Positions 21,188 to 33,756 are shown, counted from the first letter of the stretch. The stretch: DNA of 64,000 bases from Branchiostoma belcheri (GCF_001625305.1 NW_017804021.1:698549-762548); one strand, 5' to 3'. Numbers and translations are program-made. Notes: a model not told the origin generated them from the sequence alone.

Positions 21188-24100
21188 ATGGATACGAGTC
21201 AGAAGACCGAAGAGGAGAGGGCACTGGCAGCCGGGGAAGAGACGCATGAGAAGATCGCCGTGCCGGCGGGCGTGGAGGAGGCGGGCGGCAGGGGGAGCGA
21301 CCCGGACCCGGACCCCGCCGCCGACTGCAGCGATGAGGAGGAGCCCTGCTGCGGCGGAGCCGACAAGAAAAGGAGGAAAGGTAAAAACCGTCATTACACC
21401 TGTTGATTTAACCTAGATTTATAAGCATAAAACCTACTGCTTAAGATTTATAAGCATAATAAGTATTGATAAAACAGCATAACACCTGTTGTATCCAGAA
21501 CCGTGCTATATCAGGAACCAGGCTCAGGTACGGTTCTGGATGGATAATCCACGCTGAAATCTAACGTTCTTGGATACGCCGGACTATCCAAAACAGTGCT
21601 TGATCCTAACCCTAACCCATTTAAGCATAGAACTAGATAGGCACGATTCTGGATACGATAATACTTTACTGCTTTATCTAAATTTTAACAACACAATACA
21701 ATGTGGTGTACCAGATTTAGTCTGCAGTTAGAAAACACACACGTCAACGGTCAATGCAAAGCAACGAATATTATCTAAAGAAATTATAAGTAAATATTAT
21801 CTAAAACCATAATAAAATGTGATTAAGTATTGCTTATGGAGCGGTCTTAGGTGGTTGTACGATGTTCATGTGGTAAGATTTTCAAGCAGGCTGTGACAAA
21901 ACTAACCACCGACAGGGATCTAACACAGATTTCTCGGTAACAAGAAAGCCTAATTTCGTACGATACATGCACAACTATCTCACGAATGCTCTCCCTAGAT
22001 TGCAATCGCCCGACGGGCATTATCTATTGTCCTTTCTGTGATGTAATGTCTCCTGCCCTCGATATTCTTTGCCGTGTAATCTCCAAGCAGATCCTAGGGC
22101 GGCAAAAAAAACAGCACAAAATTGGCCAGGCAGTATCCATTGGCAAGAGAGTGTCCATGCGCCTCCGAAGGTTTGTGGGGGTAGCGACAAAAACCGGGCT
22201 GTATTTAAAATGTAACGATCTTCCCCCATCAACCTCTGCTTGGAGAGTATTTGCCGTACAGAGTTTTACATAAAGGACTATCCAGTTTAATCTGTCGTCG
22301 TCGATCTTTATGATTGCTGTTGACAGTGAGAGCGTGACTGTGAATACACTCCACACAACGGTAATCATGAGCTGTTTTACTCCATCCGGTACCTAATTGC
22401 GCAGCCGTGCGTATAACTTTGGGTACAGGTTTAAAGGCATACAATTTCGGGACAACAAAACGAAACAATTTGGATGAGTACAATTTTTTGTGTTGGCCAT
22501 TACAGTTCAAACTTGTTTTATAAAAACAAAACAATATTCTGGATGAGGAAATATGCCTAATATTGACATTTACTGCCATTTCTTAGCATATTTTTTAAGT
22601 GTCTGAATAGCAAGCTACGTTAGGTGTGCTTTTATATTTTGGTACGGTTGCTTGTTTCGATAATGGTTTTTGCTATTTATTGGTACAGCAAGAACCAGTA
22701 TACGAAACAATCAACCGTTTCCCATCAGCAACATCACATTTTACCTTATAATCGTCAGTATGCCATGGGATAGGGTTGATTTATCTTACTACATTAAAAA
22801 TGACCAGAAATCTGACTTTGAAAATCCAGTTTTGCTGCCCTGAAATTACTTAGGGTGCCCAGCGTTCACACTTGTTGAAAGTGTTCAGGGCTTGTGCCAT
22901 TTAAGAAAGAAAGAAATTTACTTGTTGAACATTTGACGCGTCTTGTTAAATATTGTACGGTCCCTTGTTCAGATGAATGTAATTTCGACACAGTCTTGTC
23001 TGGAATTCATTTCACTTTTTCATGCACACGTTGAATAAGACAGAATGATTTTTTTCACGTTGTCAGGTGCAGTCATATCTCCAAAATTTTTACTGCAAGA
23101 TTCAAAAACAAGGCAGGACACAGTAGTGCAGCACTCAAGTGGCATCAAAGGCACCACTTAAAAACGAACCCATAAAAGGATTCAACAGTATGACATTGTA
23201 TAAAAGTGTTATGTACAAAAGTGTTTTGTTCAGTTATGTATTATGTATTTATAGTGTTTGATTTCTTGAATCGAAAGAGCTTTTGAAAATTAACACCTGA
23301 CATTCTATCATCTTGTGTTGTTATGTCTACTGTAGGTATCAAAAAGCTGGTGACCGTGTATGAAGGCAGTTTTCTCCAGGCAGAGGAAGAACTAAAGACA
23401 GTTGGTGAGATAGGGAAATAATCATACCTTAACTGCAAATATTTCGCTTTGACTGATACAATTATTAGTATTTGTGCCTTGCATATGTATTCTCTTTTAA
23501 TATGGGCTATCGGTCTGAGACAAAATAATAAAAACAAAGGATTAATGTTTTCTTGTCGTGCGTACATTCAATCTGTTCACGAGATTTTTGGTGTCCATCT
23601 ATATATCTCAATATTCAAAGGAAAACCGTCTTTAGTTGCAACGATATTGGTGTATTTTACGCCCTTCTACCAGGTGTGTGTATGGTGTCACTACTGGTGT
23701 TCGTGGTACCGTCAGTCATCGTGGTCATCGCAGGTAGGTAACAAAAAAATAAACTTCGTCTAAAATTTTATTTCTTGTTCATTGTATTCAAAATATGTAA
23801 ATAACAACAAAACACTTAGTTTTACTGTGCTGGTAACTAGATGATTCTTTTGAAAACCGACAGCATTTAGGACCTTTAATAACATTTAGTAGCACTGTCC
23901 TTGGTGCTGAATGCGTTCATTTGATACCTGTGTGACATGCGCGCCATCTTGCGGCTAAATTCGACAATGCACGCATCCACATCACAGCCTGTAGATTGCG
24001 CTACGCCATATAGCTTAACAAGCCCGTGGGCTAATTGCAAATTCTTGATTGACTACCCTCCGCTAGGCTCCTCCCACCTGCATGAGTGTGCGGACAGACC

Positions 24101-25601
24101 CATGGTGCCCCTCCTGCTGATCTCCGGCGGCGCCATCGGGCTGCTGAAGGGGCTGTTCGGCATCTGCTGCGAGACCAGGACAGTCGCAGTCAAGCCGGGC
24201 GGGGAGGCGTCCTGCCCCTCCATCCGCTGTATGGCCAAGGTGTTTGTTTCTTTTATGTTCACATGTTCAAAAAACAAATTAGCTAACATAAACAACAAAA
24301 GAAAAGTACAAAAGAAAAAGTGCGGAAGGGATACAAATTCGGTATATTCGTATTCGTAAAAATAAACAATAGGTCTTGGAGTCCCCCAAAATATGTCAGT
24401 TAACAACAACACACACATGGTCCTATTGTACGTTTACAAGACCAACCAATTCTTTCGAAAACAGACAGTATTCAGGACCTTGAATAACATTTTATAGTAT
24501 AGCAGCACTGTCCTTGGGGCTGAATATAGCCTTCATTTGATACGCTCGCGACATGCGCCCCATCTTGCGGCTGAATTCGACAGTGCAGTTTTCTGTCACG
24601 TTATAGATGCTGTCCTGGTGCCTGGTGCTGTGGGTGGCCACCTGTAGCGTCATCATCTACTTCGACATCGACACGTGCAAGGCAGACCTGTACAACGTGC
24701 TGCTGTGGACCGTGCTGGCGTGCTACGTGGGCGCCGTCGTCCTGCTCATCTGCCAGGTACACACAGTCTAGCCAAGTCTGGAGTCATTACTCGGAACATT
24801 AACATACTACACCCAACACAAGCACTCCAAACAAGTGTGGCAGAGTATTCAACGGGTGGATGTTAGTCACCAGACTGTAAAAAAGATGCCCCGTCTAGTT
24901 TATAACACCTTCAGACGAGAGGCGGAATGAACCAGCTGAATGCCGTCTGAATGAAAATTCTTGTGCCCATACTTGTCGCTGGTCCAAATGTTTTGAGCAA
25001 GCTTAAAGTTTTTTCGAGGTGAATTCGAAGCAGAAAAATATCGAAGAGCATTCATTCTAACTGCCGTATAAGAGACAGCATTATTAATTATTTCGAAACA
25101 TGTTGATCGAAACATTTTGATCGCATTCCAAAAACAAATCGAAATCGGTCTGAATATGAGGAATGCACTCCAAATTTTAAAGAAGTAGGGGTATACATGA
25201 ACTTTTCGTTAAGACAAAGATTTTAGATTGATATATGTGTGAAATATGCCCTACCTCCAGGGACAAGAAGACATGGCAACAACAGAAGACCCAAGACCTA
25301 TAATATATTTAATCACTAGTATTTTTCACTTCTCTTTCATTCCCTCCCAATATTGGAGTATCCAATTTATGTAATACAAGCTTATAATTATCTGATTTGA
25401 ACAAATGGTCACACCCTTTCCCAACCCCCTTCCCAACTGCCCTTTCGCACTACTCAGATAAATGCGCACTTGACCTCTGACATTTGACCTACCCCCCAGT
25501 GCTGCTCCAGCGACAAAGAGGAAACCAAGCAGATCCAGAATGACGTCACCACCCTGACTAACACCACCGTGCAGGAGAGGATCGAGATGGTGTTCGGCTA
25601 A
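21188..25601 (+). CDS. TMEM272-like: TMEM272-like four-pass membrane protein
   Basis: Six coding exons: 21188-21380, 23336-23404, 23674-23733, 24067-24239, 24607-24756 and 25500-25601. All have GT donors and AG acceptors and join in frame to give 248 residues and a TAA stop. Residues 1-64 are acidic (TEEERA, DPDPDPAADCSDEEE) and end in a basic DKKRRKG. Four hydrophobic segments follow at about 90-108, 119-141, 167-185 and 192-214. The tail CCSSDKEETKQ...VFG is cytosolic in style. The segment HLHECADRPMVPLLLISGG after the first membrane span matches the conserved C-x-x-x-P-x-(I/V)-P pattern of TMEM272 proteins, recalled from memory. Molecular function of the family is unknown. The start is the first ATG; the frame upstream has no earlier ATG. 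Introns 3 and 4 carry related repeat sequence. Confidence 0.85.
22505..22850 (-). repeat. ~330-bp dispersed repeat inside intron 1
   Basis: Shares ATATTCTGGATGAGGAAAT, TTGACATTTACTGCC, CAACATCACATTTTACC, ATGGGATAGGGTTGA and CTGACTTTGAAAATCCAG with the other long copies. It sits in intron 1 of the membrane-protein gene in reverse orientation. Confidence 0.75.
23780..23970 (+). repeat. duplicated intronic segment, copy in intron 3
   Basis: GATTCTTTTGAAAACCGACA, then GCACTGTCCTTGGTGCTGAA and GCGCCATCTTGCGGCTAAAT, match 24,375-24,590 in the same order. The segment ends about 100 bp before exon 4. Confidence 0.8.
24375..24590 (+). repeat. duplicated intronic segment, copy in intron 4
   Basis: Partner of 23,780-23,970: ATTCTTTCGAAAACAGACAG, GCACTGTCCTTGGGGCTGAA, GCCCCATCTTGCGGCTGAAT. 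It ends about 17 bp before the acceptor of exon 5, so it lies across the branch-point region. Confidence 0.8.
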
Positions 25602-25753
25602 TTGGTCATCACCATGGTGACGGCATGTGGTCGCCATGGCGACCAAAGGTGGTAATTGTTCAGATGTGATGGTGACCAGAGGCATGTCTCTGTCACACGG
25701 GCTAGCCTAACAAACTACTGCCGTGTTTATAGTGTTTATATTATTCTTACTCA

Positions 25754-25759
25754 AATAAA
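25754..25759 (+). terminator. polyadenylation signal AATAAA
   Basis: AATAAA 153 bp downstream of the TAA stop of the membrane-protein gene. It is the first canonical hexamer after the stop, giving a 3' UTR of about 170 bp. Confidence 0.6.
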
Positions 25760-25774
25760 TTCATAATCATATAC

Positions 25775-25936
25775 ACATTTGGTGACCAGTCCCTCTAACT
25801 TGCTACATAATCCAACACCACAGAGTGTCTGCTACAGCACCAGCTACCATGGTGACAGCCATCTGGTCCAGGTCATTGGTCTTATGTGTTTGGAGAAGAA
25901 GAAACGGAGCAAAAATATTGTTTTCCTTCTGCAAAG
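25775..25936 (+). repeat. CTTGCTACATAA-type repeat, copy 1
   Basis: Contains CTTGCTACATAATCCAACAC, TACCATGGTGACAGCC, CTGGTCCAGGTCATTG and CTTCTGCAAAGG. The same blocks in the same order occur at 58,740-58,932, 33 kb away. Confidence 0.75.
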
Positions 25937-26436
25937 GTAAACACAAATATACATTGTTGATATATATACGACACTGTACCATTTCTCGCCAGATCTTTCC
26001 TAACGGTTAAATACACTATATACTTTTGAAATTTGAATCTTTCGCTATTTGTTGTTCTCATTATACTGTACACGTCTGTATAAAGTTAGTAAACTATTAG
26101 CCTAGTTCCAGATTATGGGTGTTCCACTGGTGACTGACAGACCATCATTCCAGCCGACCTTTCTGGTTACTGACGTCCTGTAGACGAGTAATTGAAACTG
26201 ACACCGGTATAAAAATGGGCCTTATCTTGGCGGGCTTGCAACACCCCCGGGCGGTACTTTTATATTTTACGTAAAGAATACTGTAATAAACGTCAGAACT
26301 GTTTGAAAGAGAAAGAGCAGGAACAGACGATAGTAGGGAACAGGTTTTGGTAAAACTAATATTCTACTATAACTAAAGAGGCACTTTGTATTTTTACAAT
26401 GTTAAAAAGTTCGTCGTCAGTATACGTAGTATTCAA

Positions 26437-26632
26437 GCAGAGGTTCGGGCTTGAGCTTATTTATGTCGCTTTTTAGGCGTTCTTGTCGGGCTTTCTTGTC
26501 TCAACGGGTACCTTATTTTTTGCCCGCCAAACGTTGTCGCATTGGATACTGCCCTGGCAAATTGATACTGTCATGCACAATTTGATACTGTCTTGTAGCC
26601 GCCAAAAGATCTGCTAGGAGATTACGTCGTCG
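26437..26632 (+). mobile_element. CAAGCAGAGG-ended MITE-like element
   Basis: Starts CAAGCAGAGGTTCGGGCTTG and ends GATCTGCTAGGAGATT. Inside are GGGCTTTCTTGTCTCAACGG and a short direct-repeat run built on AATTTGATACTGTC. The same order is found at 36,431-36,648, where the ends CAAGCAGA and TCTGCTTG are exact inverted repeats. Confidence 0.7.
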
Positions 26633-27611
26633 GTGGCTTCTGGCGTGTCTGTGGTTGTGAAATACAACAATGATGATGTAGACTGTGCAGTACAGATTGG
26701 TCGCTAGGCGGCGCTATCGTAACATTAACCGGGCTTTCACTTGACGTGTGTCTTTTACAACTTGTAATTGTAGATTATAGTATCGTATCGGTATTTGTAA
26801 CACGACGCCGTGAACCTCAGATCACGTTTAGTCAATGTTACGTTTATAAAAAATGTGTGGCGTGTGTATATTGTTCATATCTAACCAGATACAATGATTT
26901 TGCTCATTATTAGTGTTTCACGCCTGTTTGGGCAGCATTTATAGTACTCTTTTCTAGTATTTCACTTTTCTGACGGGAAATTAGCCCCATTAAAAGAAAC
27001 CCTGGCCGATTTATCTGATTGAAAATGACCGGAATGTTCATACGTGCGTGGCCATTTGATTAGTTCATTTGAGTTGTTATATACTGATTTGGTGCCAAAC
27101 GTTTAGGGAATACCGATCAACGACGAACAACCTGTACTAAATAAGCAGACAGAATGCTGGCATTCTGAGTCGGACATGAAAATTATCATGAAACAGTTTT
27201 ATTAGAATATAACATATGAACGTGTGAGGAAATAAAGTACTTTTAGTTCATCGCTTTTCATCGACCAAACTGAAGAGAACTGAACAAGATGAATCTTTGA
27301 CAAATCCTAAAGATATAATTCCAAGTGACGGCGAAATTTCTATCCTAAAATGAAAATGTGAATGATAATAGCTTTGATGAAAACAGTGAAACTGAATTCC
27401 AATCAATTCTTTACATGACACCCCGTCTCAATATATATGGTTATATAATAGAACATTTATATACGTTGTACACAGATAAATACATGTATAAGAAAATATA
27501 TATATATAAGACTGTATAACGAAACCTGTTTCTTCTATTATGGGGTCCAGTGTAAAGTTTGTTGTACCATTGATAAACTACCGTTTCGTAATACCCGTCA
27601 CTCATTGTCAA

Positions 27612-27612
27612 G

Positions 27613-27652
<40 letters not shown>
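27612..27652. repeat. (CT)n microsatellite
   Basis: An almost pure CT run of about 40 bases. Confidence 0.95.
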
Positions 27653-27658
<6 letters not shown>

Positions 27659-28861
27659 CACTAGTATGAATGAATGACAGTTTGATACGAAACAGAACGT
27701 AGAGATGAAAGAGCCTAGCCTCTACCAGGCGTACGCGTCAAAAGTGGTCACATGCCTTTCAGAGAGGCAAACTGTACAAACTGATCAGTTGTTGATTCAT
27801 TTTGCGTTATATTACATTATTGGAAAACCAAAACAGCCCTAATTGTGGTCCTTGGCACGCTGAAGGTTGAAATAAAGGCTAGATTGTTCGATACGAGAAA
27901 CAAAGAAAAGTACTGTGTTGATGTGATCTTGCGTCTGCCCTAGCTGTTTGGAGCGAACTGGTGGGAGTGACGGAGCAGGACTCAGGCTAATTAGCCACAG
28001 GTGGCTCCCGACAGCACACGCGCCAATTCTCTGTACTGTTACATGTTAATCTCAGGTCAGTCAGATACTGTATTAGCAGTGTTTATTAGCGAAGAAAAAA
28101 GTCAAAGTACACCCGGCAGGATTCATGCTGTTGGAACCGATGTTCGGACTCAATTGACAGGGTCCATCCCAAAACCGTCCTCCCTTCATCTATTAAAGGT
28201 GAGATCTTACAATTCCCTCAACACTTCAGCAATCAAAACATGCTTGGATATATGTCTGAGCCCCTAATATATCGACGTGTAGAGGGTTATGCAATGTAAG
28301 CCCGAATCAAGAGTCGCCACGGCTAATCGACGTGGTGACATTTCAGACAAGTAGTTAAGTAGTCTGGCTAGTACAGCTAACCAGCCCCCAGTTTATGAGG
28401 GGTGTCCGTGGTAAAATTTCCTTGGAGGACATGTTGATTCTGGAGACGAGGAGGACATATTGATTCTAGAGCTAGCCTATGTACAGTCCCTGGTAACAGT
28501 CTGGCACCCAGGCTAGTGACATTAATCGGGCCATATTTTCCCCCCGTGTAAATCGGCCCCAAGTTGTCGTAGCGTAGCATATGGTGGTGGAAATCGCTGA
28601 ACCACCTTGAAGGAAGTTAACCTCCTTGGGGTGAACTCAAGATACGTCTGGGCTTTATCTTAGGATTGACCCCGGGTCACCCACCCACGGGTCTAGACTC
28701 CGCGAAGTGCGCTGGACCACTTGTCCTGTCCTGTTACGTGTCAATCTGTGAGGAGGAGTCGGGAACTCACGTCTAAAACAGGTGCAGACATGGAAGTGTA
28801 CAAGTTCTTGGCAAAATCACTCGGGTCACAGCGTTTGATGTTACTGAACTGCAATTCCTAA

Positions 28862-29150
28862 GAATTCGAGTGTAGGGCATTAGAAGTCAACCCTTTGGGC
28901 ATATTAGATCTTAGTATTTTAGAAAGGTTTGATTCAGGACAAAATTGGGCAAAAATAAGGTCAATGTGTATTTTCACAATATATAAAAGGAAAATTTCCT
29001 TTTCCTCCCCCCTGAACTCGAGTTATGGCATTGGAAGTCAATCCCTTTGGGCATATCAGAGACTATGTCCCTTAAAATGGATTGTTTCAGGAAGAAAGAG
29101 GGCAAAATACATACAGTGTGCATTTTACAACACATCAAAAGAAAATCCAG
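28862..29150. repeat. two-copy tandem repeat, ~151-bp period
   Basis: GAATTCGAGTGTAGGGCATT, then AGAAGTCAACCCTTTGGGCA and AGGACAAAATTGGGCAAAA at 28,862-29,010, are echoed by GAACTCGAGTTATGGCATTG, AAGTCAATCCCTTTGGGCAT and AGGAAGAAAGAGGGCAAAA at 29,013-29,150. Confidence 0.75.
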
Positions 29151-29270
29151 GTAGGTTACTGCTACATTTTTAAACAGCTCTAAAAATTTTCTATTTTGAA
29201 AGTTACACAGTATCGCTGAGGACAGACAGCAAAGTGAGTCAAATGACAAAAAAGTCAACGCAGAAACAAC

Positions 29271-29276
29271 TTTATT
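29271..29276 (-). terminator. candidate polyadenylation signal AATAAA, downstream RNA-binding gene
   Basis: AATAAA on the minus strand (TTTATT on plus), followed on the minus strand by a T- and GT-rich stretch (GACTTTTTTGTC...TTTGCTGTCTG), the usual downstream element. It would give the gene ending at 32,208 a 3' UTR of about 2.95 kb. No other gene lies between. A nearer site cannot be excluded. Confidence 0.45.
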
Positions 29277-32207
29277 CACAAGATTGAGGTAATCCAAAAT
29301 ATCTCTGATTATAGTGCTAATAACAGTTTCATTCACTTGAGGTATTTGTTTTTGCATAGCAAATTCCTTAGGCTAATCAACTCATGAATTACAGGCTCTT
29401 TTATTATTTTTCATAATTCCAAATGATTTGTTTTATCCTCTGTCAAGTCTAACAGTTGAACTAACCTTCACCCTGCTGACTAACCTGGTCACCAAAACAA
29501 CTTTGTTGACAAACAGCTACCTTAGCAGGCTGAAGGTTAATTAATCTAGACATATCAAAGTGGGAGTGACATTTGCTGGGGGGGGGGGTATATAAATAAT
29601 CCTTGTAGTTTCCATATATTATCAGGACAATGGTACATTTCTCATAACATCTGTTTCAAAACATTGTCTAACTCAAAAATACCTTATCCTATTCCCCTGC
29701 AATTGTCACACGAGCCCAATTTTCTTCAGCTCAAGACTTCAATACACATTCAACCAAGAACATCAGAACTTTGAACATTTCTAGATACAGAGAATCATCA
29801 ACTTGAATCTGTGAACAGGTAACATGCAACTTAACATAGCAACATCATCATATCATCTGACACAAGTCTTATAAACACATTCCGTAAGATGATGAATAGA
29901 AATTAGTCAGTGGCTTTTTGAGTGTCACTCTTATTATATAGTTTCCAATTATAATCAACTTTACACTTTTTTCTGAAATTATGGACTTAGAATATTGATA
30001 GACATCACATGGATTGTCAGAGGTAGGTGGTGCAACTGGGTAAAATTCTGTACCCGAAATTATGATAATTTGCACCAAACAGAAATGATCTTGTGCTATC
30101 ATTTTTCTGTTAATACTTCCACGTCATTTGATATTCCAAAATAACAAATATGATAGATCATTTTTTAATCAATAACTCAGAAACAATATGCAAAACAGAG
30201 CTATCAACAAAGCTATCTGCTAACTCTACTGGGTCTGTAACATGTCCCAACACTTACAAATAGAACTATCTTTACTTTCATAGCTAAGTTCCACACAGCC
30301 AAGCTATAAAGTTTTCTCCTCAACAGACCTGCTTTGACTCTGTGACCGACAGAAAGAACTTGAACACACCAGCATCTAAAGATGCTGTCAACATGCAACC
30401 TGAGGACTTTCCTTCATCAACCACAAATTGCCGAACATGATTTTGTCCATTTTAAGGCGACCGGTAACCTTGCATAGCTGTATAGAGTTACACAATACAA
30501 CACAAGCTCAATACCTCTGACTCTCCCTCTCTTATGGTTCTGTATCAACCCTGAATGTCTATGCATGATTCTCTTCATTGTTAGAAAGATATGAGCTTGA
30601 AAGTTGGATACACATATTCAACCTTCTCCCTAACACATGCCCATCCTGCTATTAGTTTACAGAGTAAGTCAGTAGGGATATAAATATCTGTCAGGACCTT
30701 GAAGTTGAAGCCATTCTTGAATTGCTTTTACCGTAAATACATTCGCAGGATTTCCCACCACATTGGCAGAATGTACTGCGCCTGTACGAAACCCAGATTT
30801 TTTGCTGGATGTTTGGTCAGGGTTGCATCAGAATTTTGCCTGTTGCATATATGGAACCCATAGACGGGATGTCATCCCTAAAAATGCTAATACAACCCTA
30901 AAACCCTAAAAGAGACGTTCTGCCGAAGTGCTATGCACATTACGGGTTTCAAGCAGTTGAAGTTCTGCCAGCATACTGGATTTCCCGAACTACTTACTGA
31001 ACCACAGACAACTTACTCTGCATAAAGTGGGGCTTCTTCCTTCAAGTCACAAGTATAGCATCCAGTGGAGTGTTTACAACATCTGTGCCCTACAAATACA
31101 CCTACTGAATTTTCTGCTTCCATCTCTCACACCCTTTAAAGTTTTCTTTGAGCCATGTTCCCTAACAGTGGAGTCAATATGAGATGACAAAATGGTTTGA
31201 AACTTGAACTTCTTCTTGTGGAATTTAGAATCTGCAATTTTTTCAGAGGAGAATTCGTAATTATGACTCTTAGTGTTTTTGATTTTGATATACCAGAAGA
31301 TGTTTGAAAACAAGTCAACACAGCAATGAAACACTATGCTCTAGAAAAAAGTCATACACTCAATAAGCACAAAAGTTGATAAACAGTCAGTGGTGCCTCA
31401 GAATTAAAATTAATCAAAAGAAAACAGAAATGCACAAGTATGACATCAAATATGAAAAAGACCTCATGCTTCATAATTGCCTTTTCTAAATTACAATAGA
31501 AATCACAAGTCACTTTTTAAGCCCTTAATAAAAGCAACTACAATATAGTTGAGAAAAAACTGCCTGAAATGGTACAAAGAACAAAATCAACTTCAAAATC
31601 ACAGTGGGTCAAGACGTAAGCCCATTACACCGTAACAGGTGTACAGATGTGCTTTGGTTGTCTTCTAACTCCTACTTGTCTGGCAGTGCTCTAGCTAATG
31701 TGTCTAAAAGCCGTCCCATGTCACATTGTGACTCTGTTGTCTTGCTAAAAGGACATACACAGTACAGTACTGTACGTTGTCAGTTTAAAATGGGAAGTGA
31801 CTCAAGCAGCTAAAAGGCTTCGATAAATGGTCACCTGTGATTCGGCATTAAGTTTACACCGGATCAACTTCAGCTGATGCTTTCTGGTGTCAGAATGTGG
31901 AAATATGATAGGTCTCTGCTTGTTAGGTGACTTATTATTGTGTAGTGCACTGGCTATGTAAGAAAGGCCCTGAGGGGTGATGAATTTGCTGCTTGTCATC
32001 TTGCTATCATCTTGATCTTGCTGATTTAAGTGTCGTACCAGAAATCCATCTGCACTCATCTACAGTCAACTAACACAAACATTGGTTTCACTGTAGCCAA
32101 TGTTGCTTTGTTTAAAAAAAAAGAGTTAAAACGGAAACTAACTTGTAGTAAGCAATCATAAAACAGTTTAACTTTCTTTCTGATTCCTTGCTGTTTGCAT
32201 CAGCTGT
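29277..32207 (-). other. probable long 3' UTR of the downstream RNA-binding gene
   Basis: AT-rich and without exons. It lies between the stop codon at 32,208-32,210 and the signal at 29,271. It contains an inserted MITE at 30,763-30,972. Long AU-rich 3' UTRs are usual for regulated RNA-binding protein genes; assignment here is inference. Confidence 0.4.
30763..30972 (+). mobile_element. GTTCTGCC-ended MITE, copy 1
   Basis: Begins TTGGCAGAATGTACTGCGCC and ends GTTGAAGTTCTGCCAGC, an imperfect inverted pair. The interior has GATGTTTGGTCAGGGTTGCA, TCAGAATTTTGCCTGTTGCA, ACGGGATGTCATCCC and GTTCTGCCGAAGTGCTATGC. It matches the reverse of 53,352-53,587 and, less completely, 60,740-60,943. Confidence 0.75.
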
Positions 32208-33640
32208 CTACCTTCGGGAGCCAAGCTGCATCAGGACGTATTCTGCTGCGTACTGTTTAGCGTCATCTGGATTTGGGGCTAGTTTATTAGGTGTGAAGGG
32301 GGTATTAGGGCCAGGAGAACCTGAGCTGTAGCCTGGGATATTCACTTTAAACAAGAAAAGCTGTCTGTTCTGCCCAGAGGTGGAGTGGAGGGTGTACATG
32401 GGGTTTCCCCACTGATTTTTCCTGCACAGCTCCTCAAGCACCTGTACAGCAGACTTACTGGGGCTTCCCGGTGGGGGGATATATGGGCCGTTATAGCTGG
32501 CTGGAGGCCTGGGTGTGTAGAACCCCCTGCCCATCCCCTGTCGACCACCCCCTCCCCTCATCCCCCTGCCCCTCGACCCCTTCCCCCCATAGGGGGCATA
32601 CCGCCCAGACCGCCCATCATCGGGCCCCCTAACGGATCAAACTGATGGTACATTGGAGGGAGGAAAGGGGGAATCATGAAGCTCTGATCATTCATCTGCC
32701 GAGCCAGCCGCGTGTTTCTGTCCACCGGCTTAGCAAAAGTCACCTCGAGCTTGGCACCTTCCAGGAGATTTCCGTTCATGGCCGTCATGGCTGCCAGGGC
32801 GTCTTCTCGCGTCTTGTAATGGACAAATGCGTAGTCCCGGATCTTCTTCACTCTTGTCACAGTTTCTTCTTCCCCCACCTCGAAGGCTTGCTTGATCGCG
32901 TCCTCCGTCGTGGTGACCATCAGGTTGCGGACGTACAACACTTTGACCTTCCTCATGACCTCTTCGTCGACCTCCGGTTCAGGTTCGGCCCAATCTACGG
33001 CGATCTGATGCCCCCACAGCTGGATCCGGCCCGGGATCAGCTTCCTGCGCGCCATGGCCGCAGCCCGGTGGCTCTCGTACTCAACAAATGCAAATCCACG
33101 ATTCTTTGTTTTGTCTGTGACCATCGGGTACACGATTACGTTCACCACCCCCTCGGTGATCTTTGCCATCTCGGTCAGGATGTCATCTTTGGTCTTGTTC
33201 TTTGGGATTCCTCCGACAAAGAGTCGACAGTTGTCAACGCTCTGGATGACCCCAATGAAGCGGCCTTTACGAATCTCGTAGTTGTTCAACTGTCGGACCG
33301 CGTTCTTGGCGTCCTCCTTGTTGGTGAACATCACGAAGGCATAGCCTCGATTAGACCCGCTGAAGTCCATCATCAGCCGCAGCTCGAAGATCCGTCCAAT
33401 CTTCTCGAAGACGGGGACCAGCTCATCTTCGTACAAGTCTCTGGGAAGCTTGCCGACAAAGACTTCGCAGCCGCGCTGTGGGGCGGGGCCCTCCCAGCCG
33501 GGCGGAGGACGGCCGTAGATGCGTTGTCCATTCTCCTGGAGCAGGCTGTAGCCGGTGCGCTGGGTGAGGGAGCGCAGGGCCGCTTCCTTAGGTGCTCCTT
33601 CGATGGTCTTGATTGCAGGGGCTGGTGGAGTGGCAGACAT
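32208..33640 (-). CDS. three-RRM RNA-binding protein, A1CF/RBM46/RBM47 family, one frame break
   Basis: One coding exon. ATG at 33,640 lies 23 bases inside an acceptor (CTACAG at 33,664-33,669). Residues 1-360 are open: the family N-terminal region ending QENGQR (35-40), RRM1 about 58-136, RRM2 138-218, RRM3 233-306, then a Met/Gly/Pro-rich stretch. The frame then stops at about 32,558 in a G-rich run. The adjacent frame continues with MRGGGG...GRGF and a C-terminal dsRBD-like domain ([17 protein letters not shown]...[10 protein letters not shown]), ending at 32,208. The span is one base short of a multiple of three, so a single missing base in the homopolymer explains the break; 477 residues would be normal family size. 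Such proteins bind AU-rich RNA and act in editing or germ-cell mRNA control. Sequencing error or a real null allele both remain possible. Unlike its neighbour, no introns interrupt the C-terminal domain. Confidence 0.9.
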
Positions 33641-33756
33641 GATCACGTACTGTTGATTCAGATCTGTAGGGAAAGATGAGCAATATATTAGCCTTTGTTA
33701 ACACAATCTCTCACTGTCTGTATCTATATCTGTATAGACAGTATAACCGCCCTTCA

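Larger units (their letters stand above)
25937..29254. other. intergenic stretch with repeats
   Basis: No exon is supported. Holds a MITE-like copy at 26,437-26,632, a (CT)n tract at 27,612-27,652, a block near 28,380-28,520 related to 5290-5460, and a two-copy tandem repeat at 28,862-29,150. Confidence 0.45.

Noticed and set aside
32645-33679. 344-codon open frame on the plus strand
   Set aside because: It is the antisense shadow of the well-supported minus-strand RRM exon and shows no family resemblance.
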